Below are positions 1 to 6,023 of a stretch of DNA of 8,797 bases, in pieces; positions within the stretch are counted from its first letter, which is position 1, and each line of letters opens with the position of its first letter. The notes under the pieces were generated by a model, which saw nothing but the letters and a program-made list of their open reading frames with translations, did no database searches and had not been told where the DNA came from. The DNA lies in contig JADHVS010000182.1 in the NCBI GenBank assembly GCA_016783865.1, positions 1 to 8,797 on the forward strand, written 5' to 3'. Position numbers and translations under genes: made by a program. This DNA comes from Bacteroidales bacterium (GTDB lineage Bacteria; Bacteroidota; Bacteroidia; Bacteroidales; SM23-62).

Positions 1-130
1 CCTGTGAGTTCGGCGAAGCCAAACAAACCTCTGAGTTCGGCGGAGCCAAACAAACCTGTGAGTTCGGCGTAGCCAAACAAACCTGTGAGTTCGGCGTAGC
101 CAAACAAACCTGTGAGTTCGGCGTAGCCAA
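1..130. repeat. 27-bp tandem repeat array, about 4.8 units, hairpin-forming
   Basis: Units start at 1, 28, 55, 82 and 109. The last stops matching at about 130, and the array may extend off the left edge. Units are identical except for one column that reads A, G, T, T, T in order, plus one G-to-C change at position 31 in unit 2. Each of the first four units contains an imperfect palindrome. Read on the minus strand it is GTTTGGC-TAC-GCCGAAC: a 7-bp stem including one G-U pair and a 3-base loop. On the plus strand the same stem has a C-A mismatch. The variable column falls in the loop centre. There are no unique spacers between units, so this is not a CRISPR array. The function is unknown; it resembles dispersed intergenic repeats of Bacteroidota. 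A plus-strand frame beginning at base 3 stays open to a TAG at about 165-167, so a repeat-encoding gene tail cannot be excluded, but the unit differences are amino-acid-changing in that frame. Confidence 0.9.
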
Positions 131-173
131 TGCGCTCGCAGGATTCAAAAAATACTATAATATATTGTAGTTA

Positions 174-198
174 ATATTCCAGGTTAGACCTGGAATAT
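174..198. repeat. Perfect 11-bp inverted repeat, 3-base loop
   Basis: Arms ATATTCCAGGT (174-184) and ACCTGGAATAT (188-198) are exact reverse complements around the loop TAG. It could be a transcription terminator hairpin for either strand or a palindromic protein site. No clear T-run follows it on either strand, so a classical intrinsic terminator is not well supported. Confidence 0.6.
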
Positions 199-277
199 AA
201 GATATAATAAATATATCACTGGCATAATTCTTAGAGCCAAAATACAACCAATGGTAATAATCTAAGAAAGTAACCAT

Positions 278-303
278 AAATCAAAGTTTACAGGCTTTGA
301 TTT
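278..303. repeat. Perfect 9-bp inverted repeat, 8-base loop
   Basis: Arms AAATCAAAG (278-286) and CTTTGATTT (295-303) flank TTTACAGG. The stem is mostly A-T and starts and ends with AAA/TTT. It sits about 105 bases beyond the stop of the minus-strand DUF427 remnant and could be a weak bidirectional terminator. The role is inferred only from its structure and position. Confidence 0.45.
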
Positions 304-407
304 GCTTCATAAGACGACAAAAAATAAAGAAGAAAAAGCGGAGAGATTTCTAAAAACCTGCATTCTTATTTGCGGAAAATGATGCATTATTTACCGTTTA
401 CAAACTT

Positions 408-608
408 TTATATCATACATATTTTGTACCATAAGATTTTGAAAACACACCCCCGGATCACTACCCCTTTCCAATGGCAGGTAGTGTGCGTTTCACTCTC
501 CTTTAAAAATTCCTTATTGACAGCCCCGCGGGGAAAATAATGGTTCCCTTCAATGACTATCGTATCATCGCTCTCAGCGATTACTTTATCGTTCCATATT
601 GCTTTCAT
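408..608 (-). pseudogene. Truncated DUF427 protein (N-terminal half only)
   Basis: The 66-residue product begins MKAIWNDKVIAESDDTIVIE and continues with GNHYFP, a VNKEFLKES segment and HTTCHWKG. This is the conserved N-terminal half of the DUF427 family, small proteins of about 90-95 residues with no established function. Similarity stops at the WKG motif (residues 46-48). The last 18 residues are unrelated and the reading frame ends at a TAA at 408-410. The usual second half (a Tyr-rich SYY strand and a C-terminal VAFWKGV-like strand) is not seen in any minus-strand frame down to about 300. The family usually has CPWKG; here it is CHWKG. The start ATG (606-608) sits 29 bases after a TAnnTTTG promoter-like element. 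I infer a 3'-truncated, probably non-functional gene, though a short expressed product is possible. Confidence 0.7.
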
Positions 609-637
609 GATATATCACTTTAATTATAATTTGATAA

Positions 638-645
638 CAAAGATA
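638..645 (-). promoter_or_regulatory. Bacteroidota-type -7 element for the DUF427 remnant
   Basis: The minus strand reads TATCTTTG, an exact match to the TAnnTTTG element recognised by the primary sigma factor of Bacteroidota. It lies 29 bases before the start ATG. No convincing TTG-type -33 element is visible 19-21 bases further upstream, so confidence is limited. Confidence 0.4.
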
Positions 646-695
646 CCGCGATAATGTTTGGGAATGTGTCGCTTATCAGACAGTTGCAGGCAAAA

Positions 696-741
696 TGATA
701 CGATATGATACGATAGATTGCAACAATGCAGTGATACGATA
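696..741. repeat. Three direct copies of TGATACGATA upstream of rloA
   Basis: Exact 10-base copies lie at 696-705, 706-715 and 732-741. The first two are directly adjacent and the third follows after 16 bases. The cluster ends 174 bases before the rloA start. Repeats arranged like this can be binding sites for a regulator, but no regulator gene is next to rloAB in this window, so the role is an inference. Confidence 0.55.
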
Positions 742-879
742 TTCCGGATATTTATGGATACCATTATAGGTAAGGCCTATTCATTGATACATATTATTAT
801 TGAATAAATTGTTTAGTTAATTATCATGGAGTAATCTTGTGATTTTGGATTAAAATGTCGATATTTCAATTTTATTCCT

Positions 880-887
880 TAAATTTG
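880..887 (+). promoter_or_regulatory. Candidate -7 element for rloAB
   Basis: TAAATTTG matches the Bacteroidota TAnnTTTG -7 element and lies 28 bases before the rloA ATG. I see no good -33 TTG element at the usual 19-21 base distance. The leader between this element and the ATG is A-rich with no Shine-Dalgarno sequence, which is normal for the phylum. Confidence 0.4.
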
Positions 888-915
888 TAATCCTTTTACA
901 AAAAACAAACATAAA

Positions 916-2196
916 ATGATTTTAGAAATACGATTGAGTAACTTCTTTTCAATCAAGGATGAAGTCATATTAAATTTGCGTGCCGGGAATATCAATACTC
1001 AAAAATCTAAACAACTTGGCGATAATATCACTCACTTTAATGAGGAAAAGGTATTAAAAACGATTGCCATTTACGGCTCCAATGCGTCAGGAAAAAGTAA
1101 TGTTATTAAAGCTGTCAGATTTTGTGCCATGATGGTTTTCATGTCTCATGCACATAATGAAAACACAAGATTCAATTTTCAACCTTTTAAGTTTAAGGAT
1201 TATCTGAAAAAACCAAGTAGTTTCTTAATTAATTTTGTAAGCAATGGTATTGAGTATGAGTACTCTTTCACACTTACTGTAACCGAAATCATTTCAGAAG
1301 AACTATTTTATTACCCAAATGGACGCAGGGCAAAAGTATTTACCAGAAATGAAAACCTGGGGCCTGAAAAATCAAAAATCTATTCTTTTGGTTCTGCTAT
1401 AAAGAAGCCCATGGATGTTGCAGAAAATACTTCACGCAAATCATTATTCATATCGCGTGCAAGCCAGATGGACAGAATAATCGGCAAGGAATTATTCAAC
1501 TACTTCAGCACTATGTTTATATTAGGCTACTACAATATAGATATTAACTTCTTCGAGCAGCTCTTTTCAGAAAACAAAGAACTTCTTCTGAAAACCTTAA
1601 AAATAGCGGATAATGATATAGTTGACATAAAAATACAAAGAGAGTCCAGAATGGGTAAAAACGTAACAGCCGATTTTACGTCAAATGAAGCCTCTATAAA
1701 AGATATTGACCAGGATTTTGTAAAAATCACCTCTTATCACAAAGCATCTCCGGAGATTCCTTTCGACTTCGATAGGGAAGAGTCTGAAGGAACAAAAAAG
1801 GCTTTTTTTATAATGCTTACTATTCTGGATGTTGTTAAAAATAATAAAACACTCATAATAGATGAGCTTGAAAGCAGCCTGCATAGCCGGATTGTTGAGT
1901 ATATAGTAGAGGTATTTCACAAGGGAAAAAATGCTCAGCTTATTTTTTCAACTCATAATACAAATTTGATAAATTTCGATCTGCTTAGAAAGGATCAGAT
2001 ATACTTTACAAATAAACAGCCAGATGCATCCACAGAGTTATACTCATTATATGACTATAAAGAATTCAGAGATACCATGGATGCAGAGAAAGCTTATCTG
2101 CAGGGCAGATTTGATGCTGTCCCGATCGTCAACGACTCTGTTGATAGTATTTATTCCTTATTAAATGACCAGAAGAAAACGAATCCCAAAAGGTAA
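916..2196 (+). CDS. rloA: RloA/AbiLi-type AAA ATPase (OLD-like, ABC-ATPase fold)
   Basis: A 426-residue cytoplasmic ATPase of the AAA_15/AAA_21 (OLD/RloA) group. Its N-terminus, MILEIRLSNFFSIKDEVILN, is the typical first strand of this group. Walker A is GSNASGKS (54-61), an ABC-like signature is SEGTKK (290-295), Walker B is TLIIDELESSLH (312-323) with the catalytic Glu following Asp, and the H-switch is STHN (346-349). Between Walker A and the signature lies a long helical insertion, as expected for the family. The C-terminal AYLQGRFDAVP segment (393-403) resembles the conserved RloA tail. All motifs are intact and the length is typical. It overlaps the next gene by 32 bases, so the two are almost certainly co-translated. 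Together they form an RloAB/AbiL-type phage defence pair in which the ATPase is thought to control the partner nuclease. It is far more AT-rich than the efflux operon. The family call is firm; the defence role is inferred from homology. Confidence 0.88.
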   Translation: MILEIRLSNFFSIKDEVILNLRAGNINTQKSKQLGDNITHFNEEKVLKTIAIYGSNASGKSNVIKAVRFCAMMVFMSHAHNENTRFNFQPFKFKDYLKKPSSFLINFVSNGIEYEYSFTLTVTEIISEELFYYPNGRRAKVFTRNENLGPEKSKIYSFGSAIKKPMDVAENTSRKSLFISRASQMDRIIGKELFNYFSTMFILGYYNIDINFFEQLFSENKELLLKTLKIADNDIVDIKIQRESRMGKNVTADFTSNEASIKDIDQDFVKITSYHKASPEIPFDFDREESEGTKKAFFIMLTILDVVKNNKTLIIDELESSLHSRIVEYIVEVFHKGKNAQLIFSTHNTNLINFDLLRKDQIYFTNKQPDASTELYSLYDYKEFRDTMDAEKAYLQGRFDAVPIVNDSVDSIYSLLNDQKKTNPKR

Positions 2197-2734
2197 AAAA
2201 ATTAATCCTGCGTATTTTGTTTTCTGTGAGGGAAAAACAGAAGAACTTTATATTGCCTACTTAAAATCAAAGTACCGCTTGCCAATAACAATTAATTCTA
2301 AAATTGCAGGTCAGAATATTTCAGCTAAATACATCAAAAACTATATGAAAGGGAAGTTCACTCATCCAAAAGACAAAAACTGTCTTGTTTATGATCTGGA
2401 CGATGATAACATTTTATTAAAGCTGCAAGAAATTAAAGATGTTGAAATAATTGCTTCAAATCCATGCTTTGAACTCTGGTACCTGCTTCATTATCAAGAG
2501 CAAACATCAGCTTTGGCTTGTGATGATTGTTGTAAAAAGTTAACAAAACATGATGCGAAATACTGCAAAGGAAAAATTGATCAGGATTTAAAATTAATAC
2601 TTGATAAAAAGCAATTTCAAGCAATAAACCGGGCTAAGAATCTATCCGGGAATAGAAATCCTTCAAGCTCTGTTTACAAGATAATCGAAGATCTTGAAAA
2701 TGTCAGGAAGGATCTGTTGAAGCCCGTTCCCTGA
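2165..2734 (+). CDS. rloB: RloB/AbiLii-type Toprim-fold nuclease
   Basis: A 189-residue protein of the RloB family, whose fold is Toprim-like. Visible motifs in order are the acidic FVFCEGKTEELY (18-29, key E22), YDLDDD (76-81, the metal-binding Asp cluster) and SNPCFELWYLLHY (98-110), followed by the C-terminal NPSSSVYKIIEDL (165-177). These are the family hallmarks and suggest a metal-dependent nuclease. The ATG at 2165 lies inside the end of rloA (stop at 2194-2196), giving a 32-base overlap that implies translational coupling. The product starts with a basic stretch, MTRRKRIPKGKK. A cysteine-rich patch (C119, C122, C123, C134, plus H129) sits between the NPCFELW motif and the C-terminal helices and could bind a metal; I do not recall it as typical for the family. 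In AbiL-type pairs both proteins are needed for phage resistance, with this one the likely toxic effector. Confidence 0.87.
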   Translation: MTRRKRIPKGKKINPAYFVFCEGKTEELYIAYLKSKYRLPITINSKIAGQNISAKYIKNYMKGKFTHPKDKNCLVYDLDDDNILLKLQEIKDVEIIASNPCFELWYLLHYQEQTSALACDDCCKKLTKHDAKYCKGKIDQDLKLILDKKQFQAINRAKNLSGNRNPSSSVYKIIEDLENVRKDLLKPVP

Positions 2735-2839
2735 CCTTAAACTTCAACCTGTTTACCTGCCGGTTTACCCACCGTGGCGGACAGGCATAGCCTGCTCGCG
2801 AATGCTAACCATTTTACGATTCCCGACTCCCGACTCACG
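2735..2839. repeat. Repeat-rich intergenic junction downstream of rloB
   Basis: This short GC-richer stretch holds pieces of dispersed-repeat-like sequence: an imperfect palindromic segment around ACCGTGGCGGACAGGCA (about 2771-2787) and two tandem copies of TCCCGAC (2821-2834) followed by TCACG. No T-run hairpin terminator for rloB is apparent before 2840. It marks the change from the AT-rich defence module to the GC-richer efflux operon. Confidence 0.5.
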
Positions 2840-2866
2840 CGAAAATTTGATAAAATCAAATTTTCG
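2840..2866. terminator. Strong A/T-flanked hairpin, possible bidirectional terminator
   Basis: Arms CGAAAATTTGAT (2840-2851) and ATCAAATTTTCG (2855-2866) pair perfectly over 12 bases around a 3-base AAA loop. It separates rloAB from the tetR operon and could stop read-through. The stem is AT-rich and not followed by a T-run, so a dispersed palindromic repeat is an equally good reading. Confidence 0.45.
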
Positions 2867-2884
2867 ACATACCTTCGTTCATTA

Positions 2885-2901
2885 AATGACCGTTAGTCAT
2901 T
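2885..2901. promoter_or_regulatory. Palindromic operator candidate for the TetR regulator
   Basis: AATGACCGTTAGTCATT is a perfect 6-bp-arm palindrome (AATGAC / GTCATT) around five bases. It lies 38 bases before the tetR start and directly abuts a -7-like element (TATATTTA, 2901-2908), so it occupies the promoter spacer. Size, symmetry and position fit a TetR-family operator giving autorepression of the whole efflux operon. No binding data can be seen from sequence. Confidence 0.55.
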
Positions 2902-2908
2902 ATATTTA
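2901..2908 (+). promoter_or_regulatory. Probable -7 element of the efflux operon
   Basis: TATATTTA matches seven of eight positions of TAnnTTTG (last base A instead of G). It overlaps the last base of the operator palindrome and lies 31 bases before the tetR ATG. The -33 region (around 2874-2880, TTCGTTC) is only a weak match. Confidence 0.35.
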
Positions 2909-2939
2909 ACATAGCCTATTAATTAACCATAAGTCAATC

Positions 2940-3575
2940 ATGGGAATATCCGAAAGAAAAGAACGTGAAAGGGAGCAGCGCCGCAGCGACATCATCGACG
3001 CGGCAGAGCGGATCATCTTTAAGCGTGGACTGGAAAACTCCACCATGGATGATATTGCAGAAGAGGCCGAACTCAGCAAAGGTACCCTCTATCTTTACTA
3101 CAAAAGCAAGGAGGACATACAGTTTGCAATTTTCCGGCGGGGAGCAGAAATACTGCTGAAATTCATGGAGAAAAACATTGAATCAAAATCCACCGGCTAT
3201 GAGAAATTACTCGAGCTGGCAGCCACCACAGTGCAGTTTTCCCAGACACACAGCAACTATTTCCAGTTTTTCATGATGTTTGAAACCTCCCAGCTCGACA
3301 AACTGAACATCGAAAGGTCATCGGCCGAGAAGTACCTGCTCGAGGAAACACCACTCTCCATTGTTGACAAGTGCGTGGAACTGGGCATAGAAGACGGATC
3401 ATTGAGAAACGACATACCCTCCAGGATCTTCTCCGCGACCCTCTGGACCCAGCTGCTTGGACTGCTGGTCATCATGAACAATAAATCAGATATATACAAG
3501 ATGTTCAATATCAGCCAGACGGATATCCTGCAAACACACCTCACCCTGGTATCGAACGGTGCTGTTAAAGATTAA
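2940..3575 (+). CDS. TetR/AcrR-family transcriptional repressor
   Basis: A 211-residue TetR-family regulator. The N-terminal DNA-binding domain spans about residues 15-61: RRSDIIDAAERIIFKRGLEN, then STMDDIAEEAELSKGTLYLY with the recognition helix SKGTLYLYYKSKED (46-59), a textbook TetR_N signature. Residues 62-211 form the helical ligand-binding and dimerisation half, rich in Phe, Met and aromatic residues (SNYFQFFMMFETSQ, 105-118), which suggests a hydrophobic effector. It begins the operon: the TolC-like gene starts four bases after its stop and no promoter is visible between them. Family and context predict that it represses its own operon through the palindrome at 2885-2901 and is released by a substrate of the pump. 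The ligand cannot be predicted. The N-terminus before the HTH is highly charged (KEREREQRR). Confidence 0.93.
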   Translation: MGISERKEREREQRRSDIIDAAERIIFKRGLENSTMDDIAEEAELSKGTLYLYYKSKEDIQFAIFRRGAEILLKFMEKNIESKSTGYEKLLELAATTVQFSQTHSNYFQFFMMFETSQLDKLNIERSSAEKYLLEETPLSIVDKCVELGIEDGSLRNDIPSRIFSATLWTQLLGLLVIMNNKSDIYKMFNISQTDILQTHLTLVSNGAVKD

Positions 3576-3579
3576 AAAC

Positions 3580-4947
3580 ATGAACAGATATACTATAATA
3601 TATATTATACTGTTGAGTATTATCCCCGGACGGATAAATTCACAAACCAATATACTGATCAACTATATCAACGAGGGACTCGAAAGCAACCTCTCCCTCC
3701 GCCAGAAACAGGCCGGCTACGAAAAAAGCATGGCCGCGCTGAAAGAGGCACGGTCGTGGTACTATCCCAATATAAGCATTAACGCACGCTATTCTGTCGC
3801 CGATGGTGGACGGATGATTGAATTCCCGGTCGGGGATATGCTGAACCCGGTTTACTCAACCCTGAATATGCTTATCGGGTCAGACCAGTTCCCCCTGATT
3901 GACAACCTGGAATTCTCTTTCCTCAGGTCACATGAACATGAGACCAAAGTATCTTTGATCCAGCCAATAATAGATCCCAGGATATACTACAATAACAAGA
4001 TCAACCAACACCTGAGCCAGGCAAAGCAGGCCGACGCGGATACCTATAAACGGCAGCTGGTGGCCGATATAAAGACCGCATATTACAATTACCTGAAAGT
4101 TTTGCGGCTCGAACAACTGGTAAACGACACAAAAAGTGTCCTCGAAGAGAATGTAAGGGTGAATGAAAGCCTTTACCGGAACGATAAAGTAACTATTGAT
4201 AATGTATACCGGTCGAAGGCTGAACTTAGCAAGCTTGAGCAGCAGGAAGCCGAGGTAAGAAAATCAAAAAAGGTGGCTCAGGCATGGTTCAATTTTTTAC
4301 TTAATAAACCGTATGAATCAGAAATAACCATTGCTGAATTACCTGAGCTTTCCGACTCATCCTACATCCCGGCAGACCTCCCCACGGCACAAAACAGTGC
4401 ACTCAATTCCCGGGAAGAGATAACCATGCTCGAAAACTATTCCTCTGCTAATGACTACCTGATCAGCCTCAACCAGTCGCAGAAACTGCCCACTCTCTAC
4501 GGAGCAGTGGATTATGGTTTCCAGGGAACAGAATACCAGTTTAATTCGGATTACGATTATGTTCTGGCCTCGGTTGTGTTGCGATGGAACCTGTGGCATG
4601 GTTTTGAGAACAAGGCAAAGATCAGCCAGGCCAGGATTGAAAGGAACATACGGCAGGACCAGCTGGAGGAATCCAGGAACCAGATCATGCTCCAGGTGAT
4701 TCAGTCATACTTCGAACTGGAAGCAACCCAGCTTTCCATTGTGGCAGCCAGGGAAGAGTTTAACAGCTCAAGGAAGGCATTCCAGGTGATCGACAGGAAA
4801 TTCAAAGAGGGACAGGCAAACCTGATCGAGTTCATCGATGCGCGGACAGCCATGACCAACTCGGAACTGAGCCTGATCATCAGTCAATATGATTATTTAA
4901 TCAAACATGCTGAATTTGAAAGAGTTACATGTCAATATAAATTTTAA
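3580..4947 (+). CDS. TolC-like outer-membrane efflux protein
   Basis: A 455-residue outer-membrane factor of the TolC/OEP family, the exit channel of the tripartite pump. An N-terminal Sec signal peptide is visible (MNRYTIIYIILLSIIPGRINS, cleavage probably near residue 21). Two repeated OEP halves follow, each with long amphipathic coiled-coil helices: about 140-240 (ADIKTAYYNYLKVLRLEQLV) and 345-450 (IMLQVIQSYFELEATQLSIV). The LASVVLRWNLWHGFENKAKI segment (329-348) is the typical second-half beta strand and turn. The protein ends in Phe (CQYKF), as expected for a barrel assembled by the BAM machinery. The frame also opens at a GTG at 3559, but the ATG at 3580 gives a clean signal peptide and a four-base gap after tetR, so I prefer it. 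No internal stop or truncation is seen. Confidence 0.92.
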   Translation: MNRYTIIYIILLSIIPGRINSQTNILINYINEGLESNLSLRQKQAGYEKSMAALKEARSWYYPNISINARYSVADGGRMIEFPVGDMLNPVYSTLNMLIGSDQFPLIDNLEFSFLRSHEHETKVSLIQPIIDPRIYYNNKINQHLSQAKQADADTYKRQLVADIKTAYYNYLKVLRLEQLVNDTKSVLEENVRVNESLYRNDKVTIDNVYRSKAELSKLEQQEAEVRKSKKVAQAWFNFLLNKPYESEITIAELPELSDSSYIPADLPTAQNSALNSREEITMLENYSSANDYLISLNQSQKLPTLYGAVDYGFQGTEYQFNSDYDYVLASVVLRWNLWHGFENKAKISQARIERNIRQDQLEESRNQIMLQVIQSYFELEATQLSIVAAREEFNSSRKAFQVIDRKFKEGQANLIEFIDARTAMTNSELSLIISQYDYLIKHAEFERVTCQYKF

Positions 4948-4948
4948 A

Positions 4949-5986
4949 ATGACAAAAATGCATTCAAAATATGTATTCATCATCCTGCTGGGTTCGCTGA
5001 TTGCCTGTAATCCCCAGCAACCGGTTAAAGAAATAAAACAAAAACCGCAGGTTCGGACTACCATTGTAGAGGAAAAGGAAATAACATTCCCGATTCACAC
5101 CTCCGGTAAACTGGCCTCAAAGTCTGAAACCAAACTGAGTTTTAAAACAGGCGGCATTATTAAAAACATTTATGTGGATGAGGGACAACAGGTTCCCGAA
5201 GGAAAGCTGCTGGCTGCCCTCGACCTGTCGGAGGTAAAATCAATGGCCAGGCAGGCCGAGCTCGGACTGCAGAAGGCACAGCGCGATTACCAGCGGGCGC
5301 AAAACCTTTATAACGACAGTGTGGCCACACTGGAGCAGTTCCAGAACGCACGTACTGCCGTGGAAGTGGCCCGGAGCAATGTCAGGATTGCCAGATTCAA
5401 CCTGGAGCATTCGGAGATCCATGCTCCCTCACAGGGGAAATTATTAAAGCGCATTGCCGAGGAAAATGAGGTGATCCCTCCCGGGTACCCGGTTTTCCTG
5501 TTTGCCTCCACCGAAAATGCCTGGGTCGTCAGGGTAAACCTTACCGACAAAGACATTGTCCGGGTCAGTCTCCTGGATTCAGCCCTGGTCCGGTTCGATG
5601 CGTATCCCGGTAAAACATTTACGGGACAGGTTGCAGAGATCGGGAATTCGGCCGATCCATATACCGGGACATATGAGGTTGAATTGCTGATGACCCATCA
5701 GCCCGACAAGCTGGTATCGGGATTCATTGCAAAAGTGGATGTCTATCCCTCTGCAACAGAAAACAGGGTAATCATTCCGTTAGAAGCACTGATCGACGGA
5801 AACGGGCTGAAAGGAACAGTATACCTGGTTGAAAATAATGTGGCATCAAAAAGGGAAGTAACTATACTATCTATCAGGGATGACGGTATCGTGTTGTCAG
5901 GCGGGGTAGAACCAGGGGACGAAATCGTCATCGAAGGCGGCGAATATCTACGCGACAATACAGAGGTTCAAGTCCTGATAGAATAA
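4949..5986 (+). CDS. RND efflux periplasmic adaptor (HlyD/AcrA family), lipoprotein
   Basis: A 345-residue membrane-fusion protein linking the RND pump to the TolC-like channel. The N-terminus is a lipoprotein signal peptide with lipobox LIAC and lipidated Cys20, so the mature protein is anchored in the inner membrane facing the periplasm. Next come the first half of the lipoyl/barrel-sandwich domain (KTGGIIKNIYVDEGQQVPEG, about 66-85), a helical hairpin (96-150: AELGLQKAQRDYQRAQNLYN, then an AR-rich return helix), the second lipoyl half (SEIHAPSQGKLLKR, 155-168), a beta-barrel domain (about 190-265) and the membrane-proximal domain ending VQVLIE. Length and order are normal for the family. 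An upstream in-frame ATG at 4907 would bury the signal peptide behind 14 extra residues and overlap the TolC-like gene by 41 bases. The ATG at 4949 follows that gene's stop by one base and is preferred. Confidence 0.92.
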   Translation: MTKMHSKYVFIILLGSLIACNPQQPVKEIKQKPQVRTTIVEEKEITFPIHTSGKLASKSETKLSFKTGGIIKNIYVDEGQQVPEGKLLAALDLSEVKSMARQAELGLQKAQRDYQRAQNLYNDSVATLEQFQNARTAVEVARSNVRIARFNLEHSEIHAPSQGKLLKRIAEENEVIPPGYPVFLFASTENAWVVRVNLTDKDIVRVSLLDSALVRFDAYPGKTFTGQVAEIGNSADPYTGTYEVELLMTHQPDKLVSGFIAKVDVYPSATENRVIIPLEALIDGNGLKGTVYLVENNVASKREVTILSIRDDGIVLSGGVEPGDEIVIEGGEYLRDNTEVQVLIE

Positions 5987-6023
5987 ACCCCACACTCAAT
6001 CCCCAATTTTAGTCATTTCTATT

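Larger units (their letters stand above)
131..407. other. AT-rich intergenic region with two inverted repeats
   Basis: I see no convincing coding region, tRNA or rRNA here. The stretch is strongly AT-rich and holds two perfect inverted repeats, listed separately. It lies downstream of the minus-strand DUF427 remnant. A search of the three minus-strand frames across 300-408 showed no recognisable continuation of DUF427. Confidence 0.6.
609..915. other. AT-rich divergent intergenic region upstream of rloA
   Basis: No coding region is supported here. The region separates the minus-strand DUF427 remnant from the plus-strand rloA gene. It contains promoter-like elements for both directions, three direct copies of TGATACGATA and further GATAC cores at about 643, 757 and 786. 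A small ATAGG/CCTAT inverted repeat is present at 766-780. Confidence 0.6.

Noticed and set aside
1..130. Possible CRISPR array
   Set aside because: Units are directly abutting with no unique spacers, and the whole 27-bp period repeats.
1530..1920. Minus-strand open frames inside rloA
   Set aside because: They are short, overlap the intact ATPase motifs on the other strand and show no family resemblance.
916..2734. PARIS (AriA-AriB), Septu or retron-type ATPase-nuclease system
   Set aside because: The second protein has RloB-type motifs (NPCFELWYLLHY, DLDDD) rather than the DUF4435 protein of PARIS or an HNH nuclease as in Septu, and there is no reverse transcriptase in the window.
3559..3579. 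GTG start giving a 462-residue TolC-like protein
   Set aside because: It overlaps the tetR end and puts seven extra residues before a good signal peptide; the ATG at 3580 fits better.
4907..4948. Upstream ATG for the adaptor gene
   Set aside because: It adds 14 residues before the lipoprotein signal peptide and overlaps the TolC-like gene by 41 bases.
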